Below are positions 1 to 6,103 of a stretch of DNA of 11,495 bases, piece after piece (within the stretch, counting starts at the first letter, position 1; each line of letters starts with the position of its first letter). Position numbers and translations under genes: made by a program. The stretch is taken from contig JAEXUB010000002.1 in the NCBI GenBank assembly GCA_023453125.1, positions 1 through 11,495 on the forward strand, read 5' to 3'. The notes beneath the pieces were generated by a model. It was given only the letters and a program-made list of their open reading frames with translations. It was not told the DNA's origin and did no database searches. The DNA comes from Bacteroidota bacterium (GTDB lineage Bacteria > Bacteroidota > Ignavibacteria > Ignavibacteriales > Melioribacteraceae).

Positions 1-953
1 ATAGCATTTAGCATATCAACAGTCATATTTCTTCTGCTTGTAAGCTTCTTCATAATTACATCCAGATGGCTCTGGTCGCCGAGAAGGGCGGCCGGAATAG
101 CATACTGTTCCGGATGGTTTGCCGAAAGACGCGCGCGAAGAAGTTTGTTGATGGCTTCAATGTAATTATCGATATATTTCCTGTTGCCGCTTACAATGCC
201 CCATCCAATTCTGAAACCGGGTACAACGTAATTCTTTGAGAGTCCGCCGAATGTAATGATAGGCACTTCGGAATTAAGTGACGCGAGTGATACGTGCTTC
301 TCACCGTCCATTAAAAGTTTATCATAAATTTCATCGGCAAAGATTACAAGGTTGTGTTCAAGAGCCAGATCAATAACCTGCATTAATGTTTCTGTTGCGC
401 AGTTCGATCCGGTAGGATTATTAGGATTGATAAGGATTATGCCGCGTGTCTTGGAATTAATTTTCTTTTTAATGTCATTAATGTCGGGCTGCCAGTGATT
501 GCTTTCATCAAGGAAGTAGGGATTTTCCATTGTCTGGAGTTTGCTCTGGATTGCAGTATATAGAGGATAACCGGGGCTCGGTGTAAGAATATTTTCTCCG
601 TCGTTAACAAGGGCCGTAAGGCAAAGGTCAATAGCTTCGCTTGCTCCGGTTGTAACAAAAATATCCTGAATATTATTAATTCCCTTTCTCTCTGCTTCTT
701 TTTCAATTGCCTGTACGGCGGCTTTAATACCGGAAGAAGGGGAATAACCATTCAGGTTCTTTAACATAGCATCGTGTGTAGCTTCAATCATTTTGCGGGG
801 CGGTTCAAAATCAAAAAGATTCGGATCGCCGATATTCAAATAAAGAAGTTCTTTTCCGCTTTTGGCCACTTCATTGGCTAATACTACAATATCTCTAACC
901 GCATACTTAATCTCATTAGTCCTAACCGCAGGTACTATTTCTTTAAATGCCAT
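1..953 (-). CDS. AlaA-like class I/II aminotransferase, C-terminus cut by window edge
   Basis: This is a PLP-dependent fold-type I aminotransferase, probably making alanine or another small amino acid from its 2-oxoacid with glutamate as donor. The frame stays open from the ATG at 951-953 to the window edge, giving 317 codons of an expected 390-410. Visible marks are LNIGDPN (39-45), the NPNNPTG cofactor loop (176-182), FADEIYDK with PLP-pyridine Asp207 and Tyr210, the Schiff-base Lys240 in GGLSKNY, and phosphate-binding Arg248 in FRIGW. From memory, the N-terminal YAVRDIVV...LNIGDP block and the LLRARLSANHPEQYAI stretch align well with E. coli AlaA. A Shine-Dalgarno AGGAGA lies 4 nt before the ATG. 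It follows the alkaline phosphatase gene on the same strand, but a terminator separates them, so it should have its own promoter. The family is certain; substrate preference is inferred. Confidence 0.9.
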   Translation of the reverse strand, partial: MAFKEIVPAVRTNEIKYAVRDIVVLANEVAKSGKELLYLNIGDPNLFDFEPPRKMIEATHDAMLKNLNGYSPSSGIKAAVQAIEKEAERKGINNIQDIFVTTGASEAIDLCLTALVNDGENILTPSPGYPLYTAIQSKLQTMENPYFLDESNHWQPDINDIKKKINSKTRGIILINPNNPTGSNCATETLMQVIDLALEHNLVIFADEIYDKLLMDGEKHVSLASLNSEVPIITFGGLSKNYVVPGFRIGWGIVSGNRKYIDNYIEAINKLLRARLSANHPEQYAIPAALLGDQSHLDVIMKKLTSRRNMTVDMLNA

Positions 954-1052
954 TTTATCTCCTATTACATAATAAAATATATTACATCAGAAAAATTATA
1001 GCTTTTGGGAGTTATATTCCACTAAAGTAGCCGTGTCTTTAAAAAATAGGAT
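954..1052 (-). promoter_or_regulatory. Probable promoter region of the aminotransferase gene
   Basis: About 100 nt lie between the terminator of the upstream unit and the aminotransferase start, so a promoter is expected here. On the minus strand a TATAAT hexamer sits at 1000-995. It overlaps TAATTTTT (998-991), which is 7 of 8 to the Bacteroidota -7 element TAnnTTTG. A second 7-of-8 match, TATATTTT, lies nearer the gene. I see no convincing -33 or -35 box for either, so the exact site is uncertain. Confidence 0.3.
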
Positions 1053-1082
1053 AAAAAAAGGACTGCCCCGGTAGGGCAGTCC
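1053..1082 (-). terminator. Intrinsic terminator after the ilvE-alkaline phosphatase unit
   Basis: A perfect 9-bp stem, GGACTGCCC (1060-1068) with GGGCAGTCC (1074-1082), closes a 5-nt loop. On the minus strand it is followed by seven T (A at 1053-1059). It lies about 50 nt past the alkaline phosphatase stop. The plus strand lacks a matching T run, so it acts leftwards only. Confidence 0.9.
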
Positions 1083-1130
1083 AATTTAATCCGTTAAAAC
1101 TTCAAAATTTAATTAATTCAAAGGTGAATT

Positions 1131-2207
1131 CTATTTCCCGAGAAGCTTAAAAATAATTCTGCCTATCTGATAATTATCAATTATTCCGGTAAACAAATTT
1201 GCCGAAGGGCCGTATGCAAAAACTCCAATTAAAGCCGCGGTATGGTCTTTTGTTGTCCATTTAACAACCGGTTCCTTAAAGTTTCCACCGGTTATTGAGA
1301 GCCCTCCCGTTTCGTGGTCGGCAATTACTATTACAAGTGTGTTTTTATCCTTAGCCGCAAAATCGAGCGCAGCTTTTATGGCAGTATTAAAATCCTTAAT
1401 CTCATTAATAGAGGCTTTATATTCATTAAGGTGAAGCCAGGAATCAATCTGAGATCCTTCAATCATTGCAAAGAACCCTTTTTTGTTCCGGCTCAGCCTT
1501 TCGAGAGCAATTGATGTAAGATCGCCAAGGGAATATTCCCTTTCATCCCCTCTTGGAAGATGTTTCTTTTCGAGCAGAGCAATAATCCGGTCCTTTACCT
1601 GTGTACTCTTCAATTCATCAATAGTAGCGGGCAGTTTATAGCCTTTAGCTTTAAGGGAATCAAGAAGATTCTTATTATCCTTTCTTTCTCCTCCAAGGCT
1701 TTCAGGAAGGAAATAGCTTCTCCCCCCTCCGATAACAATATCCACTTTATTTTTCAAAAGAAATTCGGCGACGTCATTAAGGTTGGCGCGCTGCGCTACG
1801 TGCGCGTAGAAAGCTGCCGGAGTTGCATCGGTAACAGCCTTTGTAGCCACAATTCCTGTTTCCAGTTTCTGCGATTTTGCGAATTCCAGAACATTTAATA
1901 ACGGTTTGCCTGTTGTATCAACTCCAACGGAACGGTTAAGAACTCTTTCTCCGGTGGAATATGCAGAGCCCCCGGCCCCCGAATCGGTTATAAGCTGATT
2001 GGCGGAACGGGTATTGACTAATCCCGTATATGGGAATCTCCTGAACTGGCTGTTCTCCAGATAAAAGTCGGATACCGTTACTGCATTAAGCCCCATCCCG
2101 TCGCCGATTAAAAGAATAATGTTTTTCGGTTTCTGCCCCTGCGGATAGCAGACAGCCGCGTTAATTAGTAACGCGGCTGCTAAAAAAAATAAGAATCTGT
2201 TTTTCAA
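1131..2207 (-). CDS. phoA: Secreted alkaline phosphatase, PhoA family
   Basis: A metal-dependent phosphomonoesterase that releases phosphate from organic esters outside the inner membrane. A hydrophobic signal peptide covers about residues 1-22. The E. coli PhoA active site can be mapped throughout: nucleophile Ser76 (TDSGAGG), phosphate-binding Arg140, Zn ligands Asp255, His259, His322, Asp36, Asp297 and His298 (ADHETGG), and Mg ligands Asp36, Thr129 and Glu250. The position of E. coli Lys328 is Ser256 here, followed by Trp257. At 358 aa it is a compact form, against about 470 in E. coli. It carries no type IX sorting domain. The start is a TTG at 2207-2205, chosen because AAAAGGG lies 7 nt upstream and the signal peptide follows directly. 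It sits 16 nt after the ilvE stop, so the two are probably co-transcribed. No Pho box was seen. Symbol given by family only. Confidence 0.93.
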   Translation of the reverse strand: MKNRFLFFLAAALLINAAVCYPQGQKPKNIILLIGDGMGLNAVTVSDFYLENSQFRRFPYTGLVNTRSANQLITDSGAGGSAYSTGERVLNRSVGVDTTGKPLLNVLEFAKSQKLETGIVATKAVTDATPAAFYAHVAQRANLNDVAEFLLKNKVDIVIGGGRSYFLPESLGGERKDNKNLLDSLKAKGYKLPATIDELKSTQVKDRIIALLEKKHLPRGDEREYSLGDLTSIALERLSRNKKGFFAMIEGSQIDSWLHLNEYKASINEIKDFNTAIKAALDFAAKDKNTLVIVIADHETGGLSITGGNFKEPVVKWTTKDHTAALIGVFAYGPSANLFTGIIDNYQIGRIIFKLLGK

Positions 2208-2214
2208 ATCATAA

Positions 2215-2221
2215 CCCTTTT
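2215..2221 (-). promoter_or_regulatory. Shine-Dalgarno that fixes the TTG start of the phosphatase
   Basis: AAAAGGG on the minus strand lies 7 nt before TTG (2207-2205). The nearby ATG at 2212-2210 is out of frame, meets TGA after two codons and sits only 2 nt from the Shine-Dalgarno. The upstream in-frame codons offer no ATG. The TTG is therefore the best start. Confidence 0.6.
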
Positions 2222-2223
2222 GA

Positions 2224-3291
2224 TTAGTCCAGATAGGTCATCCAGCCGTAGCGGTCTTCAATTTCGCCGAACTGTATGCCGGTTAATTCTTCATAAAGCC
2301 GGGTGCTTAATTCCCCTGCTTTCTCTTCGCTGAACTGAAGTAGCGTATCTTTGTATTTAAGCTTTCCGACTGCCGAAATTATTGCGGCTGTTCCGGTTCC
2401 GAATAATTCCACAAGATTGCCGATCTTATATCCGTCCAATACTTCCTGAAGCGATACAAGCCGCTCGGTTGTGTTGTAATTCCAGTCCTTTAGAATCTGG
2501 AGGCAGGACATTCTTGTAATACCGGGGAGAATTGATCCGTTTAACATCGGTGTGGTTACTTCATCCTTAAACTGGACGAAGATATTCATAGCACCGACTT
2601 CTTCAAGATATTTCTGTTCAATTCCGTCAAGCCAAAGAACCTGTGAGTATCCCTCTTTCTTGGCTTCTGCCTGTCCTGCAAAGCTTGCCGCATAATTAGC
2701 AGCTGTCTTGCATTCCCCTATTCCCTTCTTTGCGGCGCGTACAAACTGGTCCGTTACATAAATTGGCACCGGCTTAAATCCCTGCGGATAGTAGGGGCCA
2801 ACGGGACTGAGAATCATCATGAATTTGTATTCATCCGATGGCTTCACGCCGAGAACCGGATCGGAACCGTAAATGAAAGGCCTGATATAAAGTGAGTATC
2901 CTTTCTTTGTTGGTATCCACTCTTTTTCAATATCAATTAATTTCTTTAGGGCTTCAAGAACGAATTTTTCATCCACCTTAGGGATTATCATTCTTTCGGC
3001 CGAACGGTTGAGTCTTTCAAAGTTCTTTTCGGGACGGAAAATTGCAATTCTGCCGTCTTTCTGCTTGTACGCTTTTAATCCCTCGAATATTGCCTGTCCG
3101 TAATGGAATACCATTGTAGCGGGACTGGTAAGAAAATCGGTATAAGGTTTAATTGTAGGATTGTGCCATCCATCTTTCTTATTATAATCCATCTCAAAAT
3201 AATGATCTGTAAAGGTATGCCCGAAGACTAGATTATCGGGAAGTACTACCTTCTCTTTTCTTTCAATTAAATTCACTCTGATTTCATTCAT
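2224..3291 (-). CDS. ilvE: Branched-chain amino acid aminotransferase (class IV, ilvE type II)
   Basis: A fold-type IV PLP enzyme that interconverts Leu, Ile and Val with their 2-oxoacids, using glutamate/2-oxoglutarate; last step of branched-chain amino acid synthesis and first of breakdown. The 355 aa match the full length of the eukaryote-like (type II) BCAT subgroup. Visible signatures are the FHYGQAIFEGLKAY substrate-loop block (62-75), RPEKNFERLNRSAERM (86-101), IRPFIYGSDP (136-145), catalytic Lys195 in GECKTAANYAAS, YLEEVGAMN with cofactor-contacting Glu231, the LPGITR block (255-260) and the GTGTAAI phosphate-binding loop (298-304). The ATG at 3291 is the only sensible start; its Shine-Dalgarno is weak (AGG about 11 nt upstream). 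It is first in a unit with the alkaline phosphatase. Its leader carries an Ile-rich ORF and a terminator, so it is probably controlled by attenuation. Confidence 0.95.
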   Translation of the reverse strand: MNEIRVNLIERKEKVVLPDNLVFGHTFTDHYFEMDYNKKDGWHNPTIKPYTDFLTSPATMVFHYGQAIFEGLKAYKQKDGRIAIFRPEKNFERLNRSAERMIIPKVDEKFVLEALKKLIDIEKEWIPTKKGYSLYIRPFIYGSDPVLGVKPSDEYKFMMILSPVGPYYPQGFKPVPIYVTDQFVRAAKKGIGECKTAANYAASFAGQAEAKKEGYSQVLWLDGIEQKYLEEVGAMNIFVQFKDEVTTPMLNGSILPGITRMSCLQILKDWNYNTTERLVSLQEVLDGYKIGNLVELFGTGTAAIISAVGKLKYKDTLLQFSEEKAGELSTRLYEELTGIQFGEIEDRYGWMTYLD

Positions 3292-3328
3292 ATCTTTTTT
3301 ACCTGGTCGTTTTTGTTTTAATGTGTAT

Positions 3329-3344
3329 CCGGCCGGAAGGCCGG
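3329..3344 (-). other. GC-rich hairpin in the ilvE leader, after the attenuator
   Basis: CCGGCC (3329-3334) and GGCCGG (3339-3344) form a perfect 6-bp stem around a 4-nt loop: UUCC in the ilvE transcript, GGAA on the other strand. It lies between the leader terminator and the ilvE start. No T run follows on the minus strand, so it is not a second terminator. It may stabilise the processed mRNA or take part in alternative pairing. Its role is unknown. Confidence 0.5.
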
Positions 3345-3352
3345 TTTAAAAT

Positions 3353-3381
3353 AAAAAAGCCCGGAGAATTAATTTCCGGGC
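3353..3381 (-). terminator. Leader terminator (attenuator) upstream of ilvE
   Basis: Read leftwards, GCCCGGA (3381-3375) pairs perfectly with TCCGGGC (3365-3359) across a 9-nt AT-rich loop and is followed by six T (A at 3353-3358). This is a standard intrinsic terminator, but it lies upstream of a gene on its own strand rather than after one. The only ORF it follows is the short Ile-rich one at 3387-3464. An attenuator is the natural reading. Confidence 0.8.
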
Positions 3382-3386
3382 ATTTA

Positions 3387-3464
3387 TTAATAATGCTTAT
3401 TAATAATCACTATGATAATAATGCCGATATTCCGAATTATGTTTTTAAATAATATTGATTTCAT
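3387..3464 (-). CDS. Ile-rich leader peptide of the ilvE attenuator
   Basis: A 25-codon ORF runs from ATG at 3464-3462 to TAA at 3389-3387. It encodes 10 Ile, 1 Val and 1 Leu. The densest block is codons 15-21 (3422-3402): Ile-Ile-Ile-Ile-Val-Ile-Ile, using ATT, ATC, ATA and GTG codons. It ends 5 nt before the first base of the leader terminator stem. The layout of short ORF, terminator and ilvE matches ribosome-mediated attenuation as known for ilv operons of enteric bacteria. There is no clear Shine-Dalgarno, only an A-rich CAAAATG context, as is common in this phylum. AT-rich DNA favours Ile codons, so chance is not excluded, but at about 70% AT only two or three would be expected. Antiterminator pairing is suggested only weakly: GGCAUU (3425-3420) with AAUGCC (3384-3379), and GCAUU (3396-3392) with AAUGC (3384-3380). 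Confidence 0.65.
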   Translation of the reverse strand: MKSILFKNIIRNIGIIIIVIINKHY

Positions 3465-3496
3465 TTTGAGCTACAAATAATTACTTTTCACTAGGA

Positions 3497-3530
3497 AAAA
3501 TATAAGAAATTAATGAAATATTACAGCAAA
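3497..3530 (-). promoter_or_regulatory. Putative Bacteroidota-type promoter of the ilvE leader
   Basis: On the minus strand TATATTTT (3504-3497) matches TAnnTTTG at 7 of 8 positions. A TTTG at 3530-3527 lies 22 nt upstream and could be the -33 element; that spacing is a little long. Transcription would start near 3490, giving about 26 nt before the leader peptide ATG. Confidence 0.35.
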
Positions 3531-3554
3531 GAGCTGAAATAAATTTTATATCAA

Positions 3555-3562
3555 TATTTTTG
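3555..3562 (+). promoter_or_regulatory. Putative -7 element of the stress protein-antiporter-mlaE operon
   Basis: TATTTTTG is a full match to TAnnTTTG. It lies only 10 nt before the ATG at 3573, so a transcript from it would be nearly leaderless. That fits the lack of any Shine-Dalgarno before this gene. No TTTG is visible at the expected -33 distance, and the DNA here is very AT-rich, so the match could be chance. Confidence 0.35.
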
Positions 3563-3572
3563 AATTAAAACT

Positions 3573-4418
3573 ATGATATTTAATAAAATAGGACTTGCAG
3601 TCACCTTTTCGCCGAACGGAAAAGCGCTCCTTCAGGAAGCGGCCCGCCTTAAGAAACTATTCAATACGGGGCTCGTTCTAATACACGTTGGAGAAAAGGA
3701 TGATGAGCGCGAAAAAGCATTAATTGAACTGATTTCGCAAAACAACATTGCCCCCGGGGATGCTACAATTATCTGGAAGCAGGGGGAACCCGCAAAATCG
3801 ATTCTTAAAGCGTGCGAAGAGGAAAATGTTGACCTCCTTATTGCAGGGGCCCTCGAAAAGGAAAAATCGATTAAATATTATATCGGCTCCATTGCCCGTA
3901 AGATTATGCGCGAGGCAGCCTGCTCCGTTTTAATTAAAATCTCCCCTAAAATTCCCCCGGTGCCCTATAAGCATTTCTGCGTTTCGGCTATCTATTCCCC
4001 CGAAGGGGAAGAAACTATTAAAGCCGCACATTCTTTTGCGGCGGCGGAAAAGGCGGAGAAGTTCCTACTTATTAAGGAATTCCAGGTGCCGGGACTGGCT
4101 ATGACGGTCTACGACTCAGGCTCAATGAAAGAGACTGAGGATAACCTGAATAAATGGAAAAGCGAAGAAAAGGAAAAACTTGAATTCTTTGCTAAAGAAC
4201 TGAATCTTGAAGGGCTTGCCGTTGAAACCGAATGCCTCTACGGAAAAGATGGTTACGAGGCTGGCACTTACGCAAAACAGGCCAAAGGGGATATCCTGGT
4301 TATTGCGGGACCCAAAAACAGGCCCAGTTTCTTCGACAGGATTTTTCAGCACGACCAGGAATTCCTATTTGAGAATATTCCGTGCGACCTGCTGATTTAT
4401 AAAAAAAGGGATAAATGA
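3573..4418 (+). CDS. Tandem-domain universal stress protein (UspA superfamily)
   Basis: A cytosolic protein with two Usp folds: residues 1-123 (KIGLAVTFSPNG, NVDLLIAGA, then GSIARKIMREAACSVLIK) and 132-277, ending in GDILVIAG and IPCDLLIYKK. In Usp proteins the loop after the fourth strand binds ATP through a G-2x-G-9x-G(S/T) motif. Domain 1 keeps only the last part of it (GSIARKIM, 105-112). Domain 2 keeps just AGPKNRPSFFDRIF, with no final GS/GT. Nucleotide binding is therefore doubtful, above all in domain 2. The gene is first of three joined by ATGA overlaps; its stop overlaps the antiporter start, so the products are likely made in step. Usp domains are often linked or fused to CPA-type antiporters, so a role in sensing or modulating the antiporter is a reasonable inference. 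No Shine-Dalgarno precedes the start. Confidence 0.88.
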   Translation: MIFNKIGLAVTFSPNGKALLQEAARLKKLFNTGLVLIHVGEKDDEREKALIELISQNNIAPGDATIIWKQGEPAKSILKACEEENVDLLIAGALEKEKSIKYYIGSIARKIMREAACSVLIKISPKIPPVPYKHFCVSAIYSPEGEETIKAAHSFAAAEKAEKFLLIKEFQVPGLAMTVYDSGSMKETEDNLNKWKSEEKEKLEFFAKELNLEGLAVETECLYGKDGYEAGTYAKQAKGDILVIAGPKNRPSFFDRIFQHDQEFLFENIPCDLLIYKKRDK

Positions 4419-6103
4419 ATTTCAACGCAAACGATACTGTAATTCTTCTTCTGAATATCAGCATAATGCTTTTATTCGCGCGGGGATTCGGAGAACTGCT
4501 CCGCCGGTTTAAACAGGCAGTTGTAATCGGTGAGATTATTGCGGGTATAATTCTCGGCCCTACAATACTCGGTTCCCTCTTTCCCGATGCTTACAGGAGC
4601 CTGTTCCTTGAAAATTCGCATACTCAATATGCGCTTGAGGGAATTACAAGCCTTGCAGTTGTTATGCTTATGCTCGTTAGCGGCCTTGAAGTAAACCTTA
4701 ACGTTGTATTCAGGCAGAAGAAGGCGGCATTAACTACAAGCCTGCTCGGTGTCTTATTCCCCTTTGCAATAGGATTCGGCGCGGCATACTTTTTTCCACA
4801 GCTTATGGGGCATCAGGAAAATAACAGCCTCCTCTTATTTGCCCTCTTTGTAGGAATCGCACTCTCTATTACTGCGCTCCCCGTTGTGGCCCGCACTTTA
4901 ATGGACCTTAATATTTTAAAGACGGAAATCGGTTTTCTTATTATTGCCTCCGCTATGTTCAACGACCTGATTGGATGGCTCGTATTCTCCCTTATCCTCG
5001 GAATGATGGGGGGAGCAATGCACGCATTCGGTTTCGGCGAAATTGTTATTATCACCCTCCTCTTTGTAGTCTTTACCCTCTTTATTGGAAGAAAATTAAT
5101 CAACCGGATGATTCAGTTTGTTCAGACTCATACAAGCTTTCCCGGAGGGGTTCTAAACTTTATTCTAATTCTCGGATTCCTTGCCGCGGCTTTTACTGAG
5201 TATATTGGCATTCACGCTATCTTCGGAGCTTTTATCGTCGGCATTGCAATTGGGGATTCCGTTCACCTTAAGGAGAATACAAGAGAGCTTATCCAGCAGT
5301 TCATTACCAATATCTTTGCCCCCCTCTTCTTTGTGGCAATAGGACTTAAGGTTAACTTCTTTGCCAATTTTGATATTGTCCTGGTTCTTCTATTCATTGC
5401 CCTGGCATTCATTGGCAAGGTTGTAGGATGCAGTATTGGAGCCAGATGGGGGGGATTAAGCAAGGACGATTCTCTCGCCGTCGGATTCGGTATGAACTCA
5501 CGCGGCGCTATGGAAATTGTTCTCGGCATTTTGGCTTTAAATGCCGGACTCATAGATGAGAGAATTTTTGTTGCACTTGTAATAATGGCTCTCTTTACCT
5601 CTATAACCAGCGCCCCCTTTATGAGCTATTTTATAAAGAGGAGCAGGCAGAGTGCTTCTCTTTACCGCCTTCTTAAAACGGATCTGGTCTACTTTACCGA
5701 TGCCGATACAAAAGAGAAAATATTTGATGAGCTTGCCGGCAAGATTTCTGTTATGAACCGGATAGATAAAGAAATAATTTTAAGCGCAATGCAGGCGCGC
5801 GAAAATCAGATGTCTACCGGAATAGGAAAAGGGATTGCAATTCCACACGCAAAAATAAAAATACAGCACCCCGCCGTTGCTCTTGCCGTAAGCCGAAAAG
5901 GGATTGAGTATAATTCGCTCGACGGGAATCCTGCTCACCTTTTATTCTGTCTTATTACTCCGGAGAGCCAGCCCGAAATTCAGCTTAAACTCCTTGCGGA
6001 AATATCAAGGAAATTCAGGGGGGGCAATGCTGCTGAACAGATATTATCCCAAACGGATCCTGAAGCCATTATTAATATCATTAAAAGTCTCGAAGAAAAA
6101 TGA
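4415..6103 (+). CDS. CPA2-type cation/proton antiporter with C-terminal PTS EIIA domain
   Basis: An inner-membrane Na+ or K+/H+ exchanger fused to a phosphotransferase-type regulatory domain. Residues 1-405 hold about 12 hydrophobic segments with family marks: GEIIAGIILGPTILG (39-53), the unwound-helix Asn183-Asp184 pair (MFNDLIGW), HAIFGAFIVGIAIG (267-280), APLFFVAIGL (302-311) and NSRGAMEIVLG with Arg363. After a short linker, residues about 420-562 form a fructose/nitrogen-type EIIA domain; GIAIPHA places the phospho-acceptor at His478, and the motif is intact. Asn-Asp, rather than Asp-Asp, at the ion site is usually linked to electroneutral exchange; I infer that only. In E. coli, free EIIA-Ntr controls K+ transport, so PTS phosphorylation may gate this antiporter. 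The start and stop overlap the neighbouring genes by 4 nt (ATGA). Ion specificity cannot be read from the sequence. Confidence 0.93.
   Translation: MNFNANDTVILLLNISIMLLFARGFGELLRRFKQAVVIGEIIAGIILGPTILGSLFPDAYRSLFLENSHTQYALEGITSLAVVMLMLVSGLEVNLNVVFRQKKAALTTSLLGVLFPFAIGFGAAYFFPQLMGHQENNSLLLFALFVGIALSITALPVVARTLMDLNILKTEIGFLIIASAMFNDLIGWLVFSLILGMMGGAMHAFGFGEIVIITLLFVVFTLFIGRKLINRMIQFVQTHTSFPGGVLNFILILGFLAAAFTEYIGIHAIFGAFIVGIAIGDSVHLKENTRELIQQFITNIFAPLFFVAIGLKVNFFANFDIVLVLLFIALAFIGKVVGCSIGARWGGLSKDDSLAVGFGMNSRGAMEIVLGILALNAGLIDERIFVALVIMALFTSITSAPFMSYFIKRSRQSASLYRLLKTDLVYFTDADTKEKIFDELAGKISVMNRIDKEIILSAMQARENQMSTGIGKGIAIPHAKIKIQHPAVALAVSRKGIEYNSLDGNPAHLLFCLITPESQPEIQLKLLAEISRKFRGGNAAEQILSQTDPEAIINIIKSLEEK

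Noticed and set aside
437..751. Minus-strand ORF of 104 codons at the left end
   Set aside because: It lies within the aminotransferase in another frame and shows no domain, while the aminotransferase frame has all catalytic motifs.
2205..2212. ATG at 2212-2210 as the start of the alkaline phosphatase
   Set aside because: It is out of frame with the phosphatase and meets TGA after two codons. The TTG at 2207 has a well-spaced Shine-Dalgarno and leads straight into the signal peptide.
3292..3572. T-box riboswitch controlling ilvE
   Set aside because: There is no room or sequence for the stem I, specifier loop and T-box motif. The Ile-rich ORF explains the leader better, and T-boxes are not expected in this group.
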